From CAZSVE01 sp964610175 (GTDB lineage Bacteria > Pseudomonadota > Gammaproteobacteria > HK1), in contig CAZSVE010000040.1 in NCBI GenBank assembly GCA_964610175.1, positions 1 through 27,876 of the forward strand: 27,876 nt of DNA, in the 5' to 3' direction. Below are positions 15,670-23,397 of this stretch, piece after piece. Each line of letters starts with the position of its first letter. Within the stretch, counting starts at the first letter, position 1. Position numbers and translations under genes: made by a program. A model generated the notes under the pieces. The model did not search any database, was not told the origin of the DNA, and saw only the letters and a list, made by a program, of their open reading frames with translations.

Positions 15670-17379
15670 TCAGGAGACTCCGGGTTTCCGATTCGACCCC
15701 TGCTTAGGCTCCGGTGCCGACTCCGGGATCAGATCGATGGCATGACACGGACATTGCTCGAAACAGACAGCGCACCCACTACAAAGATCGTAATCGAAGA
15801 CATAACGTCGGTGTTCCCCGGTCTCGGCCTCGACCTTGTTCACCTCTTCATCCGAGCGCCTGATCACTGCATCATCCGGGCACGCGCCGTAACAGCCATC
15901 GCATTCGAAGCAATTGCCACAAGAAAGGCAACGCCGCGCCTCATAGAGGGCGTCCTGACGTTCCAGTCCGTCGACCACTTCATCGAAACTGGTTTGGCGA
16001 TGCTTCAGATCGATGTGACCCTCGAAGCGTTGCGCGTTGTCGGTGAAGTACCATACGTGCAATTTATCGAAGCTGGCCAGTTCATGGTTCACCGGCTTCG
16101 TATAGACATCCCCCCGGAGCCAGGCATCGATGCGTCGAGCCGCCTTCTTGCCGTGGCCGACCCCCACGGTCACGGTGCGTTCGGAGGGCACCATATCCCC
16201 TCCGGCAAAGAGACCCGGATAACCCGTCATCAGGTTATCATCCACGATCAGGGTACCATCCTTCTGAAACTCCAGTCCGGGTACGTTTTGTAAAAAGCTC
16301 GTATCGGTCTCTTGACCCAGGGCGAGGATAAGGGAGTCGGCCTCCAGTGTCTCGTACTCCCCGGTGGGCTGCGGTCGACCCTTTTCATCGACGCGCATGA
16401 TTTCCACCTTGAACGTGCTGCGATCGATCTCCTTGATGGTGCGCAGCCAATGAATCTTGACGCCTTCCTCCTCCGCCTCTTCCGCCTCGAATGCGTGGGC
16501 AGGCATATGTTCTCGATCGCGCCGATAGATGATGAGTGCCTCTTCGGCACCCAGACGCTTGGCGGTCCTTGCCGCATCCATGGCGGTATTACCGCCCCCG
16601 TAGATGGCGACTCGCCGCCCGAGCTTCAGGTTTTCCTCGTTCTCGACGCTCTTCAGAAAGGTCACGGCATCCAGAATCTTGCCGGCATCCCGCTGCGGAA
16701 TCTCCGTGCGCCGACTCAGATGCGCCCCAATGGCCAGAAATACCGCATCGAACCCACCGGCCTCCTTCTCGGCCAACAAGTCCTCCACCTTGCGGTTCAG
16801 GACGATCTTTACGCCCAACTCCTCGATACGCCTGATCTCCACGTCGAGGACCTGACGCGGCAAGCGGTATTTGGGAATACCGAAGTGCATCATGCCACCG
16901 GCAATGGGCCCCGCCTCGTGGATCTCCACCTCATGCCCCAGGCGCCTCAGGTGATAGGCGGCAGACAATCCGCTCGGTCCCGCGCCAACCACCAGGACGC
17001 GTTTCCCGGAAGTTTCATCGGGTAGCTCGACGCGCCAACTGTTCCAGATGGCCTGGTCGCCGAGAAAACGCTCTATGGCGTGGATGTTGACGGTGGCATC
17101 CAAACGTGTGCGGTTGCAGGCGTTCTGACAGGGGTGGTAACACACACGCCCATGCACGGCCGGCAGCGGGTTTTCCTCCATGATCGATTCCCATGCTTCC
17201 TTGAACTGACGCTGCTGAACCAATGCCAGCCAGGCCTGGACATTCTCGCCCGCCGGGCAAGCGTTGTTGCATGGCGGTAGCAAATCCACATACTGGGGAC
17301 GCTGTGTGCGTTGTGGACCTGAAAATTGCTCGTGGGCAAGATCGGGCGGACGCGTTATGTCATGCCGCTTATCGATCAT
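15670..17379 (-). CDS. GltD/DsrL-type NAD(P)- and FAD-dependent oxidoreductase with C-terminal 2[4Fe-4S] domain
   Basis: The 569-residue protein starts at ATG 17377-17379, with AGAGGA 8 nt upstream. N-terminal cysteines (C37, C41, C80, C84, C88) match the [4Fe-4S] region of glutamate synthase small subunits. An FAD-binding loop GAGPSG lies at 132-137, and AIYGGGNTAMDAART is the NAD(P)-binding loop. ALGQETDTSFL and FAGGDMV close the flavoprotein. The tail holds two ferredoxin clusters: C490-x2-C493-x2-C496-x3-C500-P, preceded by C484 and C487, and C533-x2-C536-x2-C539-x3-C543-P. It should pass electrons between NAD(P)H and a ferredoxin-type partner, as DsrL or 2-oxoacid oxidoreductase partners do. 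No gltB, por or dsr gene is adjacent, so the partner is unknown. It is probably monocistronic. Confidence 0.85.
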   Translation of the reverse strand: MIDKRHDITRPPDLAHEQFSGPQRTQRPQYVDLLPPCNNACPAGENVQAWLALVQQRQFKEAWESIMEENPLPAVHGRVCYHPCQNACNRTRLDATVNIHAIERFLGDQAIWNSWRVELPDETSGKRVLVVGAGPSGLSAAYHLRRLGHEVEIHEAGPIAGGMMHFGIPKYRLPRQVLDVEIRRIEELGVKIVLNRKVEDLLAEKEAGGFDAVFLAIGAHLSRRTEIPQRDAGKILDAVTFLKSVENEENLKLGRRVAIYGGGNTAMDAARTAKRLGAEEALIIYRRDREHMPAHAFEAEEAEEEGVKIHWLRTIKEIDRSTFKVEIMRVDEKGRPQPTGEYETLEADSLILALGQETDTSFLQNVPGLEFQKDGTLIVDDNLMTGYPGLFAGGDMVPSERTVTVGVGHGKKAARRIDAWLRGDVYTKPVNHELASFDKLHVWYFTDNAQRFEGHIDLKHRQTSFDEVVDGLERQDALYEARRCLSCGNCFECDGCYGACPDDAVIRRSDEEVNKVEAETGEHRRYVFDYDLCSGCAVCFEQCPCHAIDLIPESAPEPKQGSNRKPGVS

Positions 17380-17489
17380 GATGTAAATCCTCTTTGATAA
17401 AAAAACACCGACTGTGTTTGGAGACCTGGCAAACCACATCCTTATGAGGTCATGATGCCCCTTCGGAGCGAAGTTTTCGAAAGATATCG

Positions 17490-17509
17490 TTTTTCGACAT
17501 ATCGAAAAA
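17490..17509. repeat. Perfect 8-bp inverted repeat with 4-nt loop
   Basis: TTTTTCGA and TCGAAAAA flank CATA. It lies in the repeat-filled 640-bp gap (17380-18023) between the oxidoreductase and rsmI, about 110 bp upstream of the oxidoreductase start. Confidence 0.6.
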
Positions 17510-17537
17510 ACGAAATGCCGCCCCTGGCAGGATGGGA

Positions 17538-17627
17538 ACATGTTGGCGCTTCGCGCCAGGAGCCAAAGGGGATGGGGTTCGGTTCGTGCATCGATTCCCT
17601 CGATATCTTTATTTTTTCGATACCTCG
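17538..17627 (+). repeat. Family B repeat
   Basis: ACATGTTGGCGCTTCGCGCC, AAAGGGGATGGGGTTCGG, GTGCATCG and TTTTTTCGATACCTCG follow the family order. The remainder of the gap up to 17760 is AT-rich spacer with further CGAAAA and TCGATA fragments and no visible gene. Confidence 0.7.
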
Positions 17628-17762
17628 AAAATCGCATTTTTCACCATCCTTCCCAGGACGACAACTTGCATACTCGAAATATCGGACAAAAGAAATTCTG
17701 TCTTTCCGATACATGCACGATTCAGGACAGAGGAACCCTCGGGGGCCCTATTTTATCCAATA

Positions 17763-17868
17763 CCTGGCGAGGCTTCGCCCCGAACCGACAAGACATGACT
17801 CGGCACCGGTAAAGAAAAATCGGCGTTCCGCGGAACTTGACGCATTTGCGAAGATGAGCAGGAAATAA
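17763..17868 (-). repeat. Family A dispersed repeat, first of a tandem inverted pair
   Basis: It begins CTGGCGAGGCTTCGCCCCGA, contains AAGACATGACTCGGCACCGG and GGAACTTGACGCATTTGCGA, and ends GAGCAGGAAATAACGA. Confidence 0.85.
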
Positions 17869-17872
17869 CGAC

Positions 17873-17990
17873 TAGCGAAGCTTGTGCTCGAACCGACAAA
17901 GCACGATTATCGAGTATCGATAAAACGGGATTGGCGCCTCGTAAGGCTTGATCCGATGATGGAGCCGACCGGGAAACAAACAAAATAAAA
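17873..17990 (-). repeat. Family A dispersed repeat, second of a tandem inverted pair
   Basis: It starts CTAGCGAAGCTTGTGCTCGA and ends CGGGAAACAAACAAAATAAA. It lies in the same orientation as the copy at 17763-17868 with only a few bases between, directly upstream of rsmI. Confidence 0.85.
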
Positions 17991-18023
17991 TGGGCAAAAA
18001 CAACGCTCACCGGGAGAAAACAA

Positions 18024-18968
18024 GTGGCCGCATATCCATCGGACCGAGACGAAATCCACAGGACGATACGACACATGGTGCAACGCATCGGCTCCAGGCA
18101 GGAAACGGTATCCAGCGAAAAGGGCACGCTATATGTCGTCGCCACGCCAATCGGAAACCTCCACGATATCACCCTGCGTGCATTACAGGTGTTGGCAAAG
18201 GCCGATCTGATACTGGTCGAAGATACCCGGGTAAGCGCCCGCCTCTTGCGACGATACGGGATCACGACACCGGTCAGGGCATTCCACGAACACAACGAAC
18301 GAAACACAACCCCCGAGATCATCGCCCGGATCGAAGATGGCGCCGACATCGCCCTCATCTCGGATGCTGGAACCCCGTTACTCAGCGACCCCGGATTCCA
18401 CCTGACGCGCCTGCTCCGCGACCAGGGCGGGAAAATCGTACCCATACCAGGACCAAGCGCGCTCATTTGCGCCCTATCGGTGGCCGGGCTGCCAACGGAC
18501 CGATTCACCTTCGAGGGCTTCTTACCACCCAAACAGGAAGCAAGGCGCCGTCGTCTCCGGGTATTGGCCGAAGACACCTGCACATCGATCTTCTATGAAG
18601 CGCCCCATCGCATCCGGGCAACCATCGAGGACATGCTGGAAATCTTCGGGGAAAAACGCCATGGCGTCATTGCCAGAGAACTCACCAAGGCCTTCGAGAC
18701 CATCCGGCGAGGTCCATTAGCGGCACTCGCAAGCTGGCTTCGAGAAGACCAAAACAACCAAAGGGGTGAATTCGTATTGATGATAGAGGGAAAACCCAAG
18801 GCGGACCCGGCCCGGGACCCCGAAGCGACAACGGCGGAAGATCTACGCATCCTTCGCCTCCTCCGCGAAGAACTCCCGCTGAAAAAGGCAGTCCCCCTGG
18901 CCGCCCGGCTAACGGGCCGGAAGAAAAATCACCTCTACCGGATCGCACTGACCATGAGCGAACCTTGA
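18024..18968 (+). CDS. rsmI: 16S rRNA (cytidine(1402)-2'-O)-methyltransferase
   Basis: The 314-residue tetrapyrrole-methylase-fold protein has LYVVATPIGNLHDITLRAL, LILVEDTRVSARLL, ISDAGTPLLSDPG, IPGPSALICALSVAGLP and the FEGFLPPK block, all diagnostic of RsmI. It uses SAM to 2'-O-methylate C1402 in the ribosomal P-site decoding region. GTG at 18024 is supported by GGGAGA six nucleotides upstream. ATG at 18075 is an alternative but has poorer spacing. It lies just after two tandem family A repeats, which must contain or displace its promoter. The gene next to it converges from the other strand. Confidence 0.95.
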   Translation: MAAYPSDRDEIHRTIRHMVQRIGSRQETVSSEKGTLYVVATPIGNLHDITLRALQVLAKADLILVEDTRVSARLLRRYGITTPVRAFHEHNERNTTPEIIARIEDGADIALISDAGTPLLSDPGFHLTRLLRDQGGKIVPIPGPSALICALSVAGLPTDRFTFEGFLPPKQEARRRRLRVLAEDTCTSIFYEAPHRIRATIEDMLEIFGEKRHGVIARELTKAFETIRRGPLAALASWLREDQNNQRGEFVLMIEGKPKADPARDPEATTAEDLRILRLLREELPLKKAVPLAARLTGRKKNHLYRIALTMSEP

Positions 18969-19050
18969 AACCCCCCGGTTCAGGAAAGTCGCGGACACAG
19001 GTTACCCATGGCAGGTCATCCACGGAATCCTCGGCGGGAGTCTCGACCAC

Positions 19051-19287
19051 TCACCCGCATCCACACATGCCGGTGCTGCAACAGGAACCCCCCATGGCAG
19101 GTTCGCTGCCCGAACCCATGTCACCCGCCGAAAGAAAACCGATACCGCCGCTTATCACCCTGCGCACCGGCAACCCCGTATCCGGATCGCTGGTCAACGG
19201 ATCATCCGCCATACGCTGCTCCACCTCGAAACGCCGAGGCTTCATGGAAGAATCTTCCGGGATGGTTTCATAGATATACGTTGGCAT
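19051..19287 (-). CDS. FmdB-like small protein lacking the zinc-ribbon cysteines
   Basis: The 78-residue protein begins MPTYIYETI and contains RRFEVEQRMADDPL and PVRRVISGG, the skeleton of the FmdB/CxxC_CxxC_SSSS family. In FmdB proteins two CxxC pairs bind zinc. Here both places hold non-cysteine residues (ETIPEDS and TSDPDTG), while a cysteine-rich tail (GGSCCSTGMCGCG) remains. Similar cysteine-poor forms are known to me from other proteobacteria, so this is probably a subfamily, not a mutation. The function is unknown; FmdB was named as a putative regulator. ATG at 19285-19287 is the only likely start. The gene is convergent with rsmI (82 bp apart). Confidence 0.75.
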   Translation of the reverse strand: MPTYIYETIPEDSSMKPRRFEVEQRMADDPLTSDPDTGLPVRRVISGGIGFLSAGDMGSGSEPAMGGSCCSTGMCGCG

Positions 19288-19359
19288 TCGAAATCACGCT
19301 CCTATTTCATTCCCCACAAGCGGAGAGGTTTACGATTCAGGATATTCAAGGAAAATCGA

Positions 19360-19448
19360 ATATGTTAGCGCTTCGCGCCAAGACCGAAAGGGGATGGGTC
19401 TCGGCACACACGCCGGATTTCCCAGGATTTTTGCTTCTCCGATGCCTA
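19360..19448 (+). repeat. Family B repeat
   Basis: ATATGTTAGCGCTTCGCGCC, AAAGGGGATGGGTCTCGG, CACACGCCGG and TTCTCCGATGCCTATA occur in family order. The surrounding 370-bp gap (19288-19658) otherwise shows only a TATAAT at 19486-19491 without a credible -35 box. Confidence 0.75.
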
Positions 19449-19658
19449 TATAGGGTCGAAAGCTATTCTTTACAAGACCGCGCGCTATAATCGATACTCG
19501 AAGATTTCCTCCCAAATCGAAATCCGACGCTATTCATCGCACACTGCGATTCGACACTGCAATCCTGGCTCCCCAAGCTGTGCATCGGAGGGGCGATCCA
19601 CTCCGGAAACCATGGAAAGGCAGGCGGGACAACATTCCATGATGTACAGGGGAGCGAC

Positions 19659-20441
19659 ATGCAAAACGACGAGCTTCAAATCCGGCTGACAGGACCAAGC
19701 ATCAAGCCCGGATCCATACCATCCAAGGAACTGGCCGAGATACTCCAATCCGTGGATGCGCTCGTTACCGCCGAGGTACGCAAAGACAAGGGGAATAAAG
19801 TACCGGATGGGGACGAGCTCGTGGTCGGCCTGTACGCCATCGATGACCGCAGTATCGGGCTCAGGTTCAAAACCACACTCCCCGGCATCGTCATACCGAT
19901 CTTCTTACACACCACCCAGGCCATAGCAAGTGAAAATTTTCAATCCCTGGATACCCGCACCCTGAAATCCCTGCAAACCATCTCCGGCTTTACGCGGAAA
20001 CATCACTGTAACGCTGAATTCAGGCTGCCCGGAATGGAAACCCTGGCCAGGATCACCCCGGAAACCGAAATCCCGAAACCATTCCTCATGGAAGGCGTCA
20101 CCGAAATCCTCGGTACGGTGATTCGTGTTGGCGGAAAGGACCCACGGGCCGCCATAGAACTCGCTGACGGGAAAACGATCTACTGCGACATATCCGAAGA
20201 CATGGCCAGGGAACTCGGGGGTCAGTTATACAGCCTGGTCAGACTGACCGGCGTCGCAAAATGGGATTTCCATACCTACGAGCTGGAGGAATTTCGGATC
20301 ACCGACTTCATGGAGTTTCCCGACACGCCTCCAGAAGAAACATTCGCCTCCCTTGCCAGGGATATAGGAGGATGCTTCTCGGGAATAACCGATGTCTGCT
20401 CCTTCGTGGCAGATCTTCGGCGTGACGGAGACATCCGATGA
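19659..20441 (+). CDS. Unrecognised protein coupled to a PIN nuclease
   Basis: The 260-residue protein belongs to no family I can name. The first ~120 residues are mixed alpha/beta with TGPSIKPGSIPSKELAEILQ and an aliphatic strand PGIVIPIFL; there is no signal peptide or membrane helix. Residues ~150-225 (LGTVIRVGGKDPRAAIELAD, IYCDISEDMARELGG, LVRLTGVAKWD) look like a small beta-barrel, possibly an OB-type fold; this is inference from strand pattern. ATG at 19659 has GGGGAG 4-5 nt upstream. The stop overlaps the PIN gene start by 4 bp (ATGA), so the two are translated together. That layout suits an antitoxin or partner of the nuclease, but its length is large for a classic VapB antitoxin and no AbrB, ribbon-helix-helix or Phd motif is visible. 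Confidence 0.75.
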   Translation: MQNDELQIRLTGPSIKPGSIPSKELAEILQSVDALVTAEVRKDKGNKVPDGDELVVGLYAIDDRSIGLRFKTTLPGIVIPIFLHTTQAIASENFQSLDTRTLKSLQTISGFTRKHHCNAEFRLPGMETLARITPETEIPKPFLMEGVTEILGTVIRVGGKDPRAAIELADGKTIYCDISEDMARELGGQLYSLVRLTGVAKWDFHTYELEEFRITDFMEFPDTPPEETFASLARDIGGCFSGITDVCSFVADLRRDGDIR

Positions 20442-20950
20442 AACAGATCTGCATCGATACCCACTTACTGATATGGGGCGTGCAAGGGCATGCATCTGCC
20501 GGTCAGGAAGAAATGGTGCCGAGAACCAAGACATTTTTTCAAGACTGCCGGAAAAGCAAACTACGGGTCATGGTTCCCTCCATAGTGGTCGGTGAATTCC
20601 TGATGGGGATCGAAATAAACGATCATGTAGATACTGTCAAGCGACTTCAAAACAGCTTTATTCTGCAACCTTATGATTCACTGGCGGCAGTAGTATTCGC
20701 CAGGTTATGGCGGGAAAGAAAGGAATCAGGGCTGCTGGAAAGCATTCGCAGCGAATCGCCACCGGTAACGCGCAGCGAATCAAAGGCCGACGCCATGATC
20801 GTCGCCACTGCAATCGCAGCAAAAGCAGGCATCATCTACAGTCACGACATGGGCCTTAAAAAATTCGCGGACAAGGATATCTCGGTAATCGAAATGCCAC
20901 GAAAGGAATACCAAGTAAACGCGCCTCTCCAATACCCTCCAGCCCAGTGA
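20438..20950 (+). CDS. PIN-domain ribonuclease
   Basis: The 170-residue protein has the four acidic positions of PIN nucleases: D7 (CIDTHLLIWG), E53 (VVGEFLMGIE), D118 (KADAMIVATA) and D137 (IYSHDMGLKKF). PIN enzymes cut RNA with Mg2+ or Mn2+ and are often VapC toxins. This one is somewhat longer than a typical VapC (130-150 residues), with an insertion around residues 95-115. Its ATG overlaps the stop of the preceding unknown gene, so the two form one unit. It could be a toxin or an RNA-processing enzyme; the partner does not look like a known VapB. gcvPA follows 105 bp later. Confidence 0.85.
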   Translation: MKQICIDTHLLIWGVQGHASAGQEEMVPRTKTFFQDCRKSKLRVMVPSIVVGEFLMGIEINDHVDTVKRLQNSFILQPYDSLAAVVFARLWRERKESGLLESIRSESPPVTRSESKADAMIVATAIAAKAGIIYSHDMGLKKFADKDISVIEMPRKEYQVNAPLQYPPAQ

Positions 20951-20980
20951 ACATTGCCACTCACCACGACACCTCCCAAA

Positions 20981-21030
20981 GAGGGCACTTGCCCTCGGGG
21001 AAACGAAACAACAGGCAAAGACCATCCACC
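20981..21030 (+). promoter_or_regulatory. Leader of gcvPA with hairpin and glycine-riboswitch-like core (weak)
   Basis: GAGGGC and GCCCTC form a perfect hairpin (20981-20996). GGGGAAACGAAAC and then ACAGGCAAAGACC follow, which resemble the conserved GAAAC and CAGGCAAAAGGAC of glycine aptamers. The position just before a glycine-cleavage gene fits. I cannot find the pairing 5' strand of P1 or a second aptamer, so this could be a degenerate aptamer or chance. Confidence 0.3.
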
Positions 21031-21055
21031 ACCTTCACCGACAGCAGATCCCGAC

Positions 21056-22441
21056 ATGCCATTCATTCCACACACCCAACAAGACATCCAAACCATGCTC
21101 GACACCATCGGTGCCGACAGCATCGAGCAACTATTCGACGAGATCCCCCAGGAGATCTCCCAAAAGATCTCCCAACCCCCGGACAATCATCTCCGGGACA
21201 TACCGCCGCGCCTCACCGAAATGGAGGTAAGCCGCCTGATGCGCCAGCGCGCAAAAGACCCGCAGCCACTATGCTTCATCGGGGCCGGGGCCTACGAACA
21301 CCACATCCCCGCCGCGGTGTGGCAGATCGCCACGCGGGGCGAGTTCTATTCCGCCTACACACCCTACCAGGCCGAGGCCAGCCAGGGCGTCCTACAGCTC
21401 CTCTACGAATACCAGACCATGATGGCGCGGCTCACCGCCATGGACGCCTCCAACGCCTCCCTGTACGACGGTGCCTCGGCACTCGCCGAGGCCATCCTCA
21501 TGGCCGTGCGCGCCAACCGCGAATCCAAGTCCCGACGCATTCTCATGCCGCGCACCGTACACCCGAAATATCGTAGCGTCGTCGAAACCATGGTAAAGAA
21601 CCAGGGCATCCTATTGGAGGAAATAGACTACCACCGCGACACGGGGGTCCTCGACCCCGATGCACTCCCCAGTGATCCGGGAGACCTTTGCGCCCTCGTC
21701 ATCCCGCAACCCAACTTCTTCGGCAGACTCGAAGAGATCCATGCCTTGAGCGACTGGGCGCACCACCACGGCGCTCTGGTCATCGCCACCGTCAATCCCC
21801 TGGCCCTCGCCATCCTGTCGCCCCCCGGCGAATGGGGACAGGAACCAGCAGGCAATGGGGCCGACATCGTCTGTGGCGAGGGACAACCCCTCGGGGCGCC
21901 ACTCTCCTCCGGCGGTCCCTACTTCGGCATCCTGTGCTGCCGACAGGACCTCGTCCGTCAAATGCCCGGGCGCATCGTGGGGCGCACCACCGACCCCGAC
22001 GGCAATCCCGGTTACACCCTCACCCTCCAGGCCCGCGAACAACACATCCGCCGCTCCAAGGCCACCTCCAACATGTGCACCAACCAAAACCTCCTGGTCA
22101 CCGCCGCCACCTTGCACCTGAGCCTCCTCGGCCCCGAGGGCCTCGAGCGCGTTGCCCTGGCCTGTCACGCCAACACCCAGGCACTGGTAGACCGCCTCAC
22201 CACCCTCCCCAGCGTCGAAAAGACCTTCCAGGGAGCCTTCTTCCACGAGGCCGTCCTGCAACTCCACCGACCCGTTCCAGGGGTATTGGCCGCGCTCCTC
22301 GACAAGGGCATTCTGGGCGGATACGACCTCACCCCCGAATACCCGGAACTCGGCCACGCCCTCCTCGTTTCCGCCACCGAAACCAAGACCACCGAGGACC
22401 TCGAACGCTACGGTAACGCGCTCCGGGATGTCATGGCCTAG
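21056..22441 (+). CDS. gcvPA: Glycine dehydrogenase (decarboxylating) subunit 1
   Basis: The 461-residue protein from ATG 21056 begins MPFIPHTQQDIQTMLDTIG, typical of GcvPA, followed by CFIGAGAYEHHIPAAV, FYSAYTPYQAEASQGVLQ, the MTRLTAMD-like MARLTAMDASNASLYDG and SGGPYFGI near the middle. GcvPA pairs with GcvPB, which holds the PLP lysine, to form the two-chain P-protein. This complex decarboxylates glycine and loads the aminomethyl group onto GcvH. An earlier TTG start (20954) would add 34 residues unlike the family. Composition is GC-rich and host-like. gcvPB, normally immediately downstream, is absent: a family A repeat and the defence island begin right after the stop codon. Confidence 0.9.
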   Translation: MPFIPHTQQDIQTMLDTIGADSIEQLFDEIPQEISQKISQPPDNHLRDIPPRLTEMEVSRLMRQRAKDPQPLCFIGAGAYEHHIPAAVWQIATRGEFYSAYTPYQAEASQGVLQLLYEYQTMMARLTAMDASNASLYDGASALAEAILMAVRANRESKSRRILMPRTVHPKYRSVVETMVKNQGILLEEIDYHRDTGVLDPDALPSDPGDLCALVIPQPNFFGRLEEIHALSDWAHHHGALVIATVNPLALAILSPPGEWGQEPAGNGADIVCGEGQPLGAPLSSGGPYFGILCCRQDLVRQMPGRIVGRTTDPDGNPGYTLTLQAREQHIRRSKATSNMCTNQNLLVTAATLHLSLLGPEGLERVALACHANTQALVDRLTTLPSVEKTFQGAFFHEAVLQLHRPVPGVLAALLDKGILGGYDLTPEYPELGHALLVSATETKTTEDLERYGNALRDVMA

Positions 22442-22560
22442 CGAATTCGCCCCCAACCGATGAGGCATGATTTGGATTTAGCAGAGCAAAATCAACGTCT
22501 TGTAAAGCGTCTCGTAAAACTCGACTCATTCGCGAAAATGAGCGGGAAACAAACGAATAG
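22442..22560 (-). repeat. Family A dispersed repeat, full inverted copy
   Basis: It starts one base after the gcvPA stop codon (AACCGATGAGGCATGATTTG), contains a short internal duplication (GTCTTGTAAAGCGTCTCGTAAAA), and ends GAGCGGGAAACAAACGAATA. It supplies the last codons of the AlbA_2-like remnant on the minus strand. Confidence 0.85.
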
Positions 22561-22738
22561 GGTGGCCTGGCGCAGCGGCAAAGATGGTCGACATGGCAAG
22601 CGCGCCAAGCGAAAACACCTCCAGCCGATCCGAAAACAGATGCAATCGGATCTTCGAGCCGTGAATGGCGTAGTCCCTGTGCGCCACGGCGGCTAATTTC
22701 AACGATTCCCTGTAATTGGATATTTCGACTAGCCCCAT
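22561..22738 (-). pseudogene. Remnant of an AlbA_2-type putative ATP-binding regulator
   Basis: The short frame reads NYRESLKLAAVAHRDYAIHG, then SKIRLHLFSDRLEVFSLGAL. This matches the ATPase (HATPase_c_4-like) region of AlbA_2/Schlafen-type regulators, where REALVNAVAHRDY and RLEIxSPGxLP are hallmarks. Everything before and after is missing: the 5' side runs into the restriction gene end and the 3' side into a family A repeat. It must be non-functional. It suggests that an earlier accessory gene was cut when the restriction-modification genes or the repeat arrived. Confidence 0.6.
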
Positions 22739-23397
22739 GCATCCTCACGTGATTCCCAATGCGCCTTTATATCTTGAAAATGCCCAATTCTATCCTTTAT
22801 TTTCAAAATCTCTTTAGGATAAAAAGAGAGCATAGTATCACAAAGTTCGATCATCCATTCCTTTCGAGAATATCCATCAATCAGTCTTATGTTGTTAGAA
22901 TCAGAAATTTGAATCTGTCCCCAACCCAATGCTCCGATAGTCAAACACCCCCAGTCTAAAAACTCTATTGGAGAAAATGTAACTTCCGAAACAGTGAGTT
23001 TCGTCCCCTGAATAGAGTACTTAATCAGAATCAATGAGAAAACATTTAAGTCAGATTCGTAAAATCTCGCAAGTCTCTCGACTGAAGTTAGATTAGGCAT
23101 GTTGAACTTTGTATCTTCTTTGTGCGTTTTTACATCGATAATAGAATAAAATCCTTCTTTATCTGTAAATGCCAGATCAGCCATAGCACGGCGCGCAAAG
23201 TCCTTCGAATATTCAGAACACCATTCTTGTAGAAATAAATCGAATTTCTCAGAAATCAAAGACTCGACTGCATCTCCAACTGCACGGGGACTATGAGCTG
23301 TTCGATGAGAAAGAAAATCAGGACATGAGTTGATATATTCTTTTATCTTGTCAGCAATATTCAAATAATGGCCTTGGTAATAAAATGAGGATTTCAT
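22729..23397 (-). CDS. Type II restriction endonuclease (PD-(D/E)xK, EcoRV-like)
   Basis: The 222-residue protein has a PD-(D/E)xK core: E45 in the first helix, D74 (MADLAF) and D88-V-K90 (SIIDVKTHKED), followed by FNMPNLTSVERLARFYES. The D-x-K strand followed by a TH-rich loop recalls the EcoRV/HincII branch of orthodox type II enzymes, which cut DNA within a short palindrome. The gene overlaps the methyltransferase stop by 4 bp and is transcribed after it, so that protection precedes cutting. It is visibly AT-rich with AT-biased codons, unlike the host genes either side, indicating recent transfer. The recognition site cannot be read from sequence. I see no disabling mutation. Confidence 0.75.
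   Translation of the reverse strand: MKSSFYYQGHYLNIADKIKEYINSCPDFLSHRTAHSPRAVGDAVESLISEKFDLFLQEWCSEYSKDFARRAMADLAFTDKEGFYSIIDVKTHKEDTKFNMPNLTSVERLARFYESDLNVFSLILIKYSIQGTKLTVSEVTFSPIEFLDWGCLTIGALGWGQIQISDSNNIRLIDGYSRKEWMIELCDTMLSFYPKEILKIKDRIGHFQDIKAHWESREDAWG

Noticed and set aside
18975..19060. GGAAAGTC near the rsmI stop recalls the 5' end of RNase P RNA, which lies near rsmI in some gammaproteobacteria.
   Set aside because: The rest of the conserved RNase P core is absent and the minus-strand FmdB-like gene occupies the space it would need.
19486..19491. Perfect TATAAT upstream of the PIN-associated gene.
   Set aside because: No acceptable -35 box at 16-18 bp, and it lies about 170 bp from the gene just beyond a repeat.
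21611..22468. Long minus-strand open frame (285 codons) opposite gcvPA.
   Set aside because: Glycine- and valine-rich low-complexity shadow of gcvPA with no family motifs.
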